DNA from: Selenomonadaceae bacterium
Lineage (GTDB): Bacteria > Bacillota > Negativicutes > Selenomonadales > Selenomonadaceae
DNA: 64,000 nucleotides
Direction of reading: 5' to 3'
NCBI GenBank assembly: GCA_017527075.1
Contig: JAFXQM010000010.1
Span: forward strand, 124,001-188,000
This document shows, piece by piece, positions 34,744 to 42,582 of the stretch (positions are counted from its first letter, which is position 1; every line of letters begins with the position of its first letter). The notes below the pieces were generated by a model, which saw only the letters and a list, made by a program, of their open reading frames with translations, had not been told where the DNA came from and made no database searches. Made by a program: the position numbers and the translations under genes.

Positions 34744-37646
34744 AAAACCTCCGTTAAAGTTTCAATCATCTTTTGAATGTCGAGCGGCTTGGCGATGTGG
34801 CTGTCCATGCCCGCGTCCTTCGCCGCCTGAATGTCTTCAGTGAATGCGTTGGCTGTCATGGCGATAATCGGAATGTGCGCGAGTTTCGGATTTGGGAGCG
34901 CGCGGATTTTTTTTGTCGCCTCGTACCCGTTCATGACCGGCATTTGCACATCCATCAAAATCGCGTCGAACTCGCCGGGCTTGCTCGCGGAAATTTTATC
35001 GACGGCAATTTTCCCGTTCTCCGCCGTGTCCAAGCCGAAACCAAACTCCGTAAGAATCAGCGACGCAATTTCGCGGTTGACCTCGTTGTCCTCAACCAGC
35101 AGCAATTTAATCTTGCTGAAATCCAACTCGCCCGTCGCCTCTGCAGTTTGCTCAGCCTCTTCCTCGTCGGGTTCGTCGACAATCGGGAAATCGACGCGGA
35201 CGATAAACTCTGTGCCCTTGCCCAGCTCGGTCTCAACGTCAATCGTGCCGCCCATGAGTTCGACGATACTTTTGGTAATGCTCATGCCCAGCCCCGTGCC
35301 TTGAATGTTGCTGACGGAGCGGTCGCGTTCATAAGCGGCAAAAACTTTCGCGGCAAATTCGGGCGTCATACCCATGCCCGTATCCCGCACGCGCAATTCG
35401 TAAGAGCCCTTTTCCTCGTTGCCGCCTACTTGAGTTAGTGTGACGATGACCGCGCCGCCTTCGGGCGTGAACTTGAACGCATTGCTGATTAAATTCAAGA
35501 GGACGCGGTTAAGGCGTGGCGTGTCGCACATGACGACTTTGTTCATGACGTGTTCGACGTTGACTTCAAACTTCAAGCCTTTGGTCTTCATCTGCGTGGC
35601 GAACAAATCTCTGACTTCGCCGAGTGCTTTGACGAGATTTGCCTTCTGCGGGTCGAGTTCCATCTTGCCGCTTTCGATTCGGCTCATGTCGAGGATATCG
35701 TTAATCAGCGCGAGCAAATGATTGTTCGACGCCTCAATCTTGTCGAGATAATCTTTCGTGCGCGGCGGCAGCCCCGGCTCCTTCTTGATTAAATTCGTGT
35801 AACCGATGATTGCGTTCATGGGCGTGCGGATATCGTGGCTCATGTTCGACAGGAAAGTTGACTTCGCCTTATTGCTCCGCTCCGCCTGAACTTTTTCTCG
35901 CTCCATATTTTTCTCGCGCTTCATCATCAAGTTGTAAATGTTGAACATGATGAACAGCGCGATTGTTATCAAAGCCATCTGCATGAGGTTGTGCTGGGTC
36001 AGAGAGCTGCTGACGAATTCCATTTGGCTTTCGAGATAAAATTCCGAGTCAGCCTTCTCGCGCGGAGAGGGCGGGATGCCGTGCTCGTTAAGTTCTTCGG
36101 TGTAATACTCGCGCAGGTTGCCGAGGACTGTCTGCGCGGCTGAACTGGTTGCCTCACGAACCCAAAGCATGGACGTGAAGAAAATCAAAAACAACAACGC
36201 AATCCAGGAGATTGTCGACTTGCCGAAGCGTCGGGCGGTGTCGCGCTGAAAAATGTAACGGAAAAAAACGAAGCCGAGAATGCTCCACACAATCAGAATC
36301 AGATAACTCTCCGTGCTCATGGCGGCGACCGTCCAGACGTTGGGCACCATGAAGTACAGGAAGAAAATCGCCGACACGACCATGCCGATTATCCCCGTGA
36401 TTTGCGGCAACCCTCTGCCCATCGTCCGCGCAGTGATAATCGTGACGAGCGAAGTGTATGTGTAATCAATCGTCGCGCCGATTGTGTTCACGTCGACAAT
36501 CCAAGCAATCGCCGTGCGCCCGAGGAAAGGAATCGGCAGCGACAGCAGCATGATAAACAGGACGGCGTTCATGGGCGTGCGGTTTTCGTTGAGCTTGCCG
36601 AACCACGCGGGCAACAAGTCGTCACGAGTCAGCGCGAAGATTAAACGGCTGGCAGCGATGTAATTTCCGACGAGCCCCGTGATAACTCCGCAGACGCAAG
36701 TCACCGCCAAGATGACCAAGCCGGTGTCGCCGAGGAAATGATGAACCGCGTGAAACGTCGGGAGCCCCGCGAGCCCTTCGAGGTTGTCGATGTCTTTGAT
36801 GTACTCCGCCCAATTCGAGTAACCTTTGGGCAGAGTGGACACGGCCAGTATCGCAAGGAAAGTGTAAGCCAGAGCCGCCGCCACGACCGCGCAGAACAAA
36901 ATCGCGAAAATTTTTTTGACGGAAAAGGTAAAGCCCTCCGCCGACTGCGAGACAGATTCAAAACCCGCGAACGCCCAAGGAGCCAAGACGACAATTCCGA
37001 AAATCGCCGCGAAGGAATCGTTTGTGTCGGGCGGGAAGGCGGGCGCAATGTCAAAAGGATTCACGCCGCTCGCCACGACCGCGCCGATACCGATTAACAC
37101 TCCGCCGAATAAAATTATCGCCGCGACGGTTTGAACGCGCGCCGCCAACTTTCCGCCGTGCATGCAAATGAATCCGAAAATCCACAGCGCGCCCAAACTC
37201 AGCAGCACTTCGCCGAACCAAATGTCGAAGCCCGCGATTGTGTAATGGAAGCCGAACTGAAACGTGTCGCCCAAAAATTTTCGGAAGATAATCGGCAGGG
37301 CGGTTGCGTTCGCCCAAGTGATTGCAATGTAGACAAGAATCAAAAACCACGAACTCAGAAAGCCGTGGTCGTAGCCGAGAGCTCTTTTGGCGTAGGAATA
37401 AGTGCCGCCCGCGTCGGGGTATCGATTCATCATGAAGTGGTAGTTGTAGCCGATGATGAGCATGATGACGCCGCCGATAATCATGCCCAGCGCAGTGCCC
37501 AGCGGTCCGGCAATCGGCAGGAAGGTCGTGCCCGGCATGACGAACGCGCCCCAGCCCACCGCGCACCCGAATGACAGTGCCCAGACATTCAGCGGCGACA
37601 AGTACGGTTTTAATTTTATGTTCTCTGCAGTATCCATCAAAGGCAC
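34734..37646 (-). CDS. Amino-acid permease fused to hybrid histidine kinase with receiver domain
   Basis: 970 residues in one uninterrupted frame. Residues about 1-480 are an APC-superfamily permease of about 12 helices (GWGAFVMPGTTFLPIAGPLG, YPDAGGTYSYAKRALG, PWAFAGFESVSQSAEGF). One more helix, an extracytoplasmic segment (about 505-553) and a last helix (about 556-578) lead to a histidine kinase: H-box NMSHDIRTPMNAIIGY (His near 603), N-box LNLISNAFKFTPEGG, DTGMGM, GTGLGMSITK. A receiver domain (about 845-965) has LLLVEDNEVNRE, phospho-Asp in ILMDVQMP, and MTANA. GTG 37646 has GGGAG upstream. Most simply a sensor in which the transporter module detects or takes up an amino acid. No separate output regulator is coded next to it. 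Confidence 0.93.
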   Translation of the reverse strand: MPLMDTAENIKLKPYLSPLNVWALSFGCAVGWGAFVMPGTTFLPIAGPLGTALGMIIGGVIMLIIGYNYHFMMNRYPDAGGTYSYAKRALGYDHGFLSSWFLILVYIAITWANATALPIIFRKFLGDTFQFGFHYTIAGFDIWFGEVLLSLGALWIFGFICMHGGKLAARVQTVAAIILFGGVLIGIGAVVASGVNPFDIAPAFPPDTNDSFAAIFGIVVLAPWAFAGFESVSQSAEGFTFSVKKIFAILFCAVVAAALAYTFLAILAVSTLPKGYSNWAEYIKDIDNLEGLAGLPTFHAVHHFLGDTGLVILAVTCVCGVITGLVGNYIAASRLIFALTRDDLLPAWFGKLNENRTPMNAVLFIMLLSLPIPFLGRTAIAWIVDVNTIGATIDYTYTSLVTIITARTMGRGLPQITGIIGMVVSAIFFLYFMVPNVWTVAAMSTESYLILIVWSILGFVFFRYIFQRDTARRFGKSTISWIALLFLIFFTSMLWVREATSSAAQTVLGNLREYYTEELNEHGIPPSPREKADSEFYLESQMEFVSSSLTQHNLMQMALITIALFIMFNIYNLMMKREKNMEREKVQAERSNKAKSTFLSNMSHDIRTPMNAIIGYTNLIKKEPGLPPRTKDYLDKIEASNNHLLALINDILDMSRIESGKMELDPQKANLVKALGEVRDLFATQMKTKGLKFEVNVEHVMNKVVMCDTPRLNRVLLNLISNAFKFTPEGGAVIVTLTQVGGNEEKGSYELRVRDTGMGMTPEFAAKVFAAYERDRSVSNIQGTGLGMSITKSIVELMGGTIDVETELGKGTEFIVRVDFPIVDEPDEEEAEQTAEATGELDFSKIKLLLVEDNEVNREIASLILTEFGFGLDTAENGKIAVDKISASKPGEFDAILMDVQMPVMNGYEATKKIRALPNPKLAHIPIIAMTANAFTEDIQAAKDAGMDSHIAKPLDIQKMIETLTEVLRS

Positions 37647-37658
37647 CGCTCTCCCGTG

Positions 37659-37691
37659 TTAGGATTTAGGAGTCAGGATTTAGGATTTAGG
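37659..37691. repeat. 7-bp-type repeat upstream of the fusion gene
   Basis: TTAGGATTTAGGAGTCAGGA-type units just 5' of the kinase fusion start; a variant of the repeat seen at other gene ends. Confidence 0.7.
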
Positions 37692-37816
37692 GAAAACCTC
37701 TTGTCCCTTTCCCCTTATCTTTGAAATTATACACGAATGAGCGTCAAAGTAAAGGCGGCAACAGCGTTGACGTTCGGAAAAATTTTTCGTAAACTCCAAA
37801 ACAGGAGGCGATTAAA

Positions 37817-38398
37817 ATGTTGGCAAGCGATATCCGCGACGAGTACGAAATTATCGAAGGAATGAAATTCATGGCACCAAGTGCGGACGCGTGGCATAAC
37901 AACACCGCAGGAAAACTTTATATGATTATCGGAACATACGCGGCTACCAACAAACTCGGTTTGGTCTTTACCGACAGCATGGACGTCCACTTTCCCGACG
38001 GAAATCTTTTTCAGCCCGACTTTATTTTCATCAGCGCGGCGAATGACAAGAGCGTTATCGATAACAAACACAGAACCATTCACGGCGTGCCCGATATGGT
38101 TGCCGAAGTTTTTTCTCGCTCGACGATGAAACGTGACCTCACGATTAAAAAAGATATTTACGAACGCAACGGCGTCCGCGAATATTGGATGATTGACCCG
38201 TGGAGTGAGAGCATCAGAGTTTATCTTCTTCGTGACGGAAAATATTTTCTCGACGACGTGTATCCGAATTACTCCGACGCCGAGCTGAATAATTTGACCG
38301 CCGAGGAGCGCGCCGAAGTTAAATTTGAAATCCCCGTGGCGGTCTTGGACGGCTTCAAGGTTAAGATTAAAAATATTTTCGGCTGGTACTTTGAGTGA
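37817..38398 (+). CDS. Uma2-family (DUF820) PD-(D/E)XK nuclease-like protein
   Basis: 193 residues. DEYEIIEGMKFMAPSA at the start, the catalytic-type Asp in FQPDFIFIS, Glu in PDMVAEVFSRST, and the family signature KKDIYERNGVREYWMIDP. The Uma2 fold is a restriction-endonuclease-like domain common in mobile or multi-copy families; its biological role is unknown. AGGAGG precedes the ATG. Confidence 0.9.
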   Translation: MLASDIRDEYEIIEGMKFMAPSADAWHNNTAGKLYMIIGTYAATNKLGLVFTDSMDVHFPDGNLFQPDFIFISAANDKSVIDNKHRTIHGVPDMVAEVFSRSTMKRDLTIKKDIYERNGVREYWMIDPWSESIRVYLLRDGKYFLDDVYPNYSDAELNNLTAEERAEVKFEIPVAVLDGFKVKIKNIFGWYFE

Positions 38399-38498
38399 GG
38401 AGATTTTTTTGATAAATGTCGCTTTGAAAGAGACCAAAAAATTTTTTCACCTGTTACAATCGGTGCTGAATTGACCAACACTGAAAGGTATGATGAAG

Positions 38499-38717
38499 AT
38501 GAAAAAATTTTTGGCTCTGCTCGTCGCGGGCTCGTTGCTCGCGGGAGTTCCCGCTGTTGCCTCTGCCGACGTTCATGTCAGAGGATATCAAAGAGACGAC
38601 GGAACTTACGTTCAGCCGCATTACCGCTCCGACCCCGACGGCGTGACCGACAATAATTGGAGCCACAGAGGAAACACGAATCCTTACACCGGACAAAGAG
38701 GAACGAGAGACGATTAA
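38499..38717 (+). CDS. Small secreted protein
   Basis: 72 residues from ATG 38499 (in-frame ATGs at 38490 and 38493 are closer to GAAAGG). The signal peptide KKFLALLVAG to VASA is followed by a mature peptide of about 50 residues: VRGYQRDDGTYVQPHYRS, then NWSHRGNTNPYTGQRGT. This YxRxDGTYVxPHYR pattern is a widespread small exported family of unknown function. TACAAT at 38455-38460 may be its -10 box. Followed by a GC-rich hairpin. Confidence 0.8.
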   Translation: MKKFLALLVAGSLLAGVPAVASADVHVRGYQRDDGTYVQPHYRSDPDGVTDNNWSHRGNTNPYTGQRGTRDD

Positions 38718-38726
38718 AAATTTTTG

Positions 38727-38752
38727 GGGGCTTGCCGAAAACGGCAGGCTCC
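38727..38752 (+). terminator. Hairpin, copy 1 of a repeated pair
   Basis: GGGGCTTGCCG, loop AAAA, CGGCAGGCTCC (11-bp stem with two G-T pairs) then TTTGTCG. The T-run is short. An almost identical hairpin ends the gene at 39766. Confidence 0.6.
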
Positions 38753-38796
38753 TTTGTCGTAAAAAATTTTGCTCACCGAAGAGGAGAGGCTGTTCG

Positions 38797-39423
38797 ATGA
38801 AAGGCTCGCTGAAAAAATTTGTCGCCGCTGTCTGTGCGGGCATGGTCTTGAGTTCGGGGATTTACATTGCGCCCGCCGCTGCCGCCCGACATTCATCTGC
38901 CGTGATGAGAGTTTCGCCCGTGAAGAGGGGCAACGCTTACATTCCCGAAGGAATTGTTCTGCAGGTGGAACTGACGAAAGAGCTTTCCTCCAAAACAGCT
39001 CATGTCGGTGACGCCGTGCCGCTCCGCTTGGTCGAAAATCTTATCATCAATGATGTTGTCGTTATCCCCGCCGGCACAAAAGTCAGAGGCGTGGTGACCA
39101 AGGCGCGCAAGGCGGGCGGGCTCGGACGCGGCGGCAAGCTGGAGTTTATGATTGTCTCGGTGAACACAATCAACGGCGTGAAAGTTCCTCTGCAATACAC
39201 CAAGGGCGAACACGGCGCGGGCGACGCGGGCGCGATTGCTGTTGTGGCTTTCGTCAGTATCGTCGGCGGAGTTTTCATGAAGGGCAAAAACGTCGTCTAC
39301 AATGAAGGCTTGCTTTTTAACGCGGAGGTTACGGCGGACGTCGACTTGAACGTTCCGCTTGAAAATCTTCGCGAGGCGATGGACGAGAGCAAACCTCACG
39401 GCGTCGCCATCACGATTCAATGA
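38797..39423 (+). CDS. Exported protein of unknown function
   Basis: 208 residues. The signal peptide (KKFVAAVCAGMVL ... PAAAA) is cleaved near residue 29. The mature part is beta-rich: EGIVLQVELTKELSSKTAHVGDAVPLRLVE and IPAGTKVRGVVTKARKAGGLGRGGKLEF, a pattern of exported proteins that carry a conjugal-transfer TrbI-like or SLH-accessory beta barrel, but no firm family is claimed. A hydrophobic segment (AIAVVAFVSIVGGVFM) lies near residue 150. GAGGAG precedes the ATG. Confidence 0.75.
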   Translation: MKGSLKKFVAAVCAGMVLSSGIYIAPAAAARHSSAVMRVSPVKRGNAYIPEGIVLQVELTKELSSKTAHVGDAVPLRLVENLIINDVVVIPAGTKVRGVVTKARKAGGLGRGGKLEFMIVSVNTINGVKVPLQYTKGEHGAGDAGAIAVVAFVSIVGGVFMKGKNVVYNEGLLFNAEVTADVDLNVPLENLREAMDESKPHGVAITIQ

Positions 39424-39442
39424 TTCGGAGGCGGTGATTAAA

Positions 39443-39766
39443 ATGAAGTATCTCCCGAAGAGAGACATAATTTCAATTGCAGTTCCTCAAGGCAAACGCA
39501 ACGCTTACAAAATGGTAGCGGCAGAGCTCGGCTTAAGTCTTTCAATGCTCTTTCAACACGCTGTCGAAGAGTACATACAAAACCATGCGGACGAACTTGT
39601 TGATATTGAAAGGTCTGTTATCGCCGAGGAGTCATTTACAGAAGCAGAACTGCGGCTCAGTGAAAACTTTTCAAAACTCCCTAAAAGAGTTCAACAAAAA
39701 TTTGCGGGGCTCATTCAAGAGTTTGCAAAACGTACTGCGCCGAAGAAAAAAAATTATGTTATATAA
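39443..39766 (+). CDS. Ribbon-helix-helix-like protein
   Basis: 107 residues from ATG 39443 (GGAGG upstream); a reading frame extending back to 39359 overlaps the previous gene and lacks an RBS. The N-terminal half, ISIAVPQGKRNAYKMVAAEL followed by LSLSMLFQHAVEEYI, fits a short beta strand plus two helices as in Arc/MetJ-type DNA-binding antitoxins. No toxin gene is adjacent. Lower GC than its neighbours, which suggests recent gain. Confidence 0.6.
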   Translation: MKYLPKRDIISIAVPQGKRNAYKMVAAELGLSLSMLFQHAVEEYIQNHADELVDIERSVIAEESFTEAELRLSENFSKLPKRVQQKFAGLIQEFAKRTAPKKKNYVI

Positions 39767-39789
39767 TCAGCGCGCGTGAAAAATTTTTC

Positions 39790-39815
39790 GGGGCTTGCCA
39801 AAAACGGCAGGCTCC
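39790..39815 (+). terminator. Hairpin, copy 2 of a repeated pair
   Basis: GGGGCTTGCC, loop, GGCAGGCTCC (10-bp stem) then TTTATATTTT; same sequence as the hairpin at 38727 with a changed loop base. Confidence 0.65.
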
Positions 39816-39868
39816 TTTATATTTTCTGCAACGCGGCTGCAAAAAATTTTTTCGGAAGGAGAATCCTC

Positions 39869-41077
39869 ATGGAAGAAATCAGAGGCAAGTACAACACGGC
39901 GATATCGTTCGCCAAAGTGATTGAGGATGCGGCTCGCGAACAGATTCGGCGCATGTGCAATTACGAATTCACGCGCGACAGCAAAATCCGAATCATGCCG
40001 GACGTTCACGCGGGCAAGGGCTGCACAATCGGCACGACCATGACCATCGTCGACAAAGCCGTCCCGAATATCGTCGGCGTGGATATCGGCTGCGGCATGT
40101 ACACCGTTAAGCTGGAGACAAATTCGCTTGACTTTGAAAAAATCGACGAGGCGGCTCATTACATTCCGTCGAACAAAAATGTTTGGGACTTCAGGCAGGA
40201 AAGGTTTGACCTACAGGCTCTCAACTGTTATCGCTCGCTCAAAGAAACTCGGCGGCTCGAAAAAAGTTTGGGCACGCTCGGCGGCGGCAATCACTTCATT
40301 GAAATTGACCGCGCCTCCGACGGGACGTTTTACCTGGTGATTCACACGGGCAGCCGCAATCTCGGCAAGCAAGTCGCCGAAATTTATCAGCGGCTCGCGA
40401 TTGATTTGGCTTGCGGCAAGGATAAATTTTTTCGGCAGAAGGAAGAAATTATCGCCGTGTACAAGTCGCTCGGTCGCAAGAAAGAAATTCAATCGAAGCT
40501 CAAGGAACTGGAGCTCGAATATCGCGGGCGCAAGGCGTCCATGCCCGACGATTTGTGTTTCGTCTACGGAAAATATTTTCATCAGTACTTGCACGACATG
40601 GAGCTCTGTCAGGAGTTCGCGCGCCGCAACCGTGAACTCATCGCCAAGATTTTGCTCGGCAAGGCGGGCATTTCAACCGGCGAAGCTTTCCACACGATTC
40701 ACAATTACATTGACGTGGGCGAGTTGATTATCCGCAAGGGCGCGATTGCCGCGCACAAGGACGAACGCGTTTTGATTCCGATAAACATGCGCGACGGCTC
40801 GGTGCTGGCCGTGGGCAAGGGCAACGCCGACTGGAATTACTCGGCTCCTCACGGCGCGGGGCGGCTCATGTCTCGCGGCGACGCAAAGGCGCAACTCAGC
40901 ATGGACGATTACAAAAATTCCATGGCGGGCGTTTACTCGACCTCAATCAGCGAAGGCACGCTCGACGAGAGCCCGCAAGCTTACAAATCACTCGACGACA
41001 TCCTCGACGTTATCGGCGACACCGTTGACATCCTCGAAGTCATGAAGCCCGTTTACAATTTCAAAGCGGAGGGGTGA
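39869..41077 (+). CDS. rtcB: RtcB RNA ligase
   Basis: 402 residues from ATG 39869 (GAAGGAG upstream). Joins 2',3'-cyclic phosphate or 3'-phosphate RNA ends to 5'-OH ends using GTP and Mn. Metal ligands in IMPDVHAGKGCTIG, GVDIGCGM and GGGNHFIE; the guanylylated His in SAPHGAGRLMSR. It is a short RtcB of the type often coded without archease or RtcA; neither is nearby. The following gene starts three bases after its stop. Confidence 0.94.
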   Translation: MEEIRGKYNTAISFAKVIEDAAREQIRRMCNYEFTRDSKIRIMPDVHAGKGCTIGTTMTIVDKAVPNIVGVDIGCGMYTVKLETNSLDFEKIDEAAHYIPSNKNVWDFRQERFDLQALNCYRSLKETRRLEKSLGTLGGGNHFIEIDRASDGTFYLVIHTGSRNLGKQVAEIYQRLAIDLACGKDKFFRQKEEIIAVYKSLGRKKEIQSKLKELELEYRGRKASMPDDLCFVYGKYFHQYLHDMELCQEFARRNRELIAKILLGKAGISTGEAFHTIHNYIDVGELIIRKGAIAAHKDERVLIPINMRDGSVLAVGKGNADWNYSAPHGAGRLMSRGDAKAQLSMDDYKNSMAGVYSTSISEGTLDESPQAYKSLDDILDVIGDTVDILEVMKPVYNFKAEG

Positions 41078-41080
41078 GGC

Positions 41081-41665
41081 ATGGACAAATTAAAAATTTT
41101 ATACGATTCGATAGATTGCGGCTCTGTTGAGTTCCATCTCATTAAGAACGGAAAGACTTTCAAGTTTGCTTTCGATGAACTTTTGAGCGACCCGTTTCCG
41201 CAGCTTGTAAATTTACTCGTACACGTTCAGCGCGGCGAAGCTTGCACAGAAGGATTGGGCGATACTTACGACGATAGAATCATCGTTTTGAAAATTTCCG
41301 TTCAGCCCGACGGAGATAAAGTTGTTTTGCGTGTCGAGCTGATTAAAGAAAAATTTTTACTCGAAGAAATTTATCCGCGCGAAGAACTTGTCGCGATGTT
41401 CAAAAAGATTTTCGACGACTTACTCAACGACAAATACTTTCCCTATTCGTATCCTTGTTTTTGGCATATTTGCTGTGCTGATGACGACTTGGGCGATAAT
41501 GTTATGGACGCAATAGAAGACGCTCACCCCGATTGGGAAATGGGGGACGTTTGCAATTATGCGGTTGATTCAGGGCAACTCAAGCTTGCGCCGCGTTATG
41601 AAAAATATCTTGAGCATTACAAAAAAATGTTAATGGATTTTGTCATTCCCGACAAGTGGGTTTGA
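41081..41665 (+). CDS. Protein of unknown function downstream of rtcB
   Basis: 194 residues, acidic, soluble. It starts three bases after the rtcB stop with GGAGGGG upstream, so probably co-transcribed. Recognisable patches are VEFHLIKNGKTFKFAFDEL, FWHICCADDDLGDN and DAHPDWEMGDVCN. No family is recognised; the small charged domain style recalls immunity-type proteins, but there is no toxin nearby. Confidence 0.7.
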   Translation: MDKLKILYDSIDCGSVEFHLIKNGKTFKFAFDELLSDPFPQLVNLLVHVQRGEACTEGLGDTYDDRIIVLKISVQPDGDKVVLRVELIKEKFLLEEIYPREELVAMFKKIFDDLLNDKYFPYSYPCFWHICCADDDLGDNVMDAIEDAHPDWEMGDVCNYAVDSGQLKLAPRYEKYLEHYKKMLMDFVIPDKWV

Positions 41666-41706
41666 ATGAACGCGACATTGTATAAATTTTTGGAGCGGAG
41701 GTTGTC

Positions 41707-41952
41707 ATGCCGGAGGAAAACTTGGAGTATTACACCATGAGAGTCGGCGAACCGTTGACGGCGGAGGAGAAGGCTGAAATTGCCGCGCTCAAAGGTCGCC
41801 CCATTGTTTACGACGAGGACTGCCCGCCCATGAGCAAAAAAAAGCACGAGGAAATTCGTTTCCTCATTCGCAAATACAACACGCGCACAATCACCAAGGA
41901 AATGTGGATGGCGGAGTTCCCCGAACGTTTCAAAAAGCGTGACGTCGGATAA
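41707..41952 (+). CDS. Small conserved protein, paralog of 13226-13468
   Basis: 81 residues. The same core as its paralog in the ahcY-mtaD cluster: PLTAEEKAEIAALKGRP, YDEDCPPMSKKK, IRKYNTRTITKEMWMAEF. GCGGAGG precedes the ATG. Function unknown; here it lies upstream of maf, 19 bp from its start, probably in one transcript. Confidence 0.75.
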   Translation: MPEENLEYYTMRVGEPLTAEEKAEIAALKGRPIVYDEDCPPMSKKKHEEIRFLIRKYNTRTITKEMWMAEFPERFKKRDVG

Positions 41953-41971
41953 AATTTTTGGAGATGATTTG

Positions 41972-42529
41972 ATGATAATTTTGGCTTCGGGCTCGCCACG
42001 CAGGCATGAGCTCCTTCGCAAGCTGTGCAAAAATTTCGTCGTGGAGGTCAGCGACGCGCATGAAGTTCAGCAAGCCGACAGCCCGAAAATTTTGGCGGTG
42101 GAGAACGCAAAGCTCAAAGCAAGTTCAATCGCCGCGAAACACCCCGACGCGGTCGTAATCGGCGCGGACACAATCGTCGTGCTCGACGGAGAAATTTTTG
42201 GCAAACCCGACGGCGTTGCGGGCGCGGAAAAAATGTTGGCGCGGCTTTCGGGCAAACGCCACGAAGTTATCACGGGCTTGGCAATTTGCGCGGGCGGAAA
42301 GATTTTCACGGCGGCTGAGACCACTGAAGTTTTTTTCGGAGAGATGACGCCCGAAGAGATTCACGAATACGCGGCGACGGGTGAGCCGCTCGACAAATCG
42401 GGCTCGTATGCACTGCAGGGCGGCGCGACCAAGTTCATCGAAAAAATTCACGGCGACTGGTCAAACGTCGTCGGGCTGCCCGTCTATCGCCTGAGAAGAT
42501 TGGCGCAGGCGGCGGGCATCACATTGTAA
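41972..42529 (+). CDS. maf: Maf-type nucleotide pyrophosphatase
   Basis: 185 residues from ATG 41972 (GGAG eight bases before). Hydrolyses non-canonical or m5/pseudo-UTP-type nucleotides, and Maf is linked to septum control. Motifs ILASGSPRRHELL, VIGADTIVVLDGEIFGKP, SGKRHEVITGLAI, and SGSYALQGGATKFIEKIHGD are intact. Followed by a bidirectional terminator. Confidence 0.95.
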   Translation: MIILASGSPRRHELLRKLCKNFVVEVSDAHEVQQADSPKILAVENAKLKASSIAAKHPDAVVIGADTIVVLDGEIFGKPDGVAGAEKMLARLSGKRHEVITGLAICAGGKIFTAAETTEVFFGEMTPEEIHEYAATGEPLDKSGSYALQGGATKFIEKIHGDWSNVVGLPVYRLRRLAQAAGITL

Positions 42530-42534
42530 AACAA

Positions 42535-42571
42535 AACTCCCGCGCGGCACATGACCGAGTGGGAGTTTTTG
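42535..42571. terminator. Terminator between convergent genes
   Basis: AACTCCC (42535-42541) pairs with GGGAGTT (42561-42567) followed by TTTGATT; short A run on the left. Confidence 0.7.
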
Positions 42572-42582
42572 ATTGCAAGATT

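Noticed and set aside
39776..39868. N-terminal extension of RtcB
   Set aside because: It would translate the hairpin at 39790-39815; ATG 39869 has a good RBS and matches the RtcB start.
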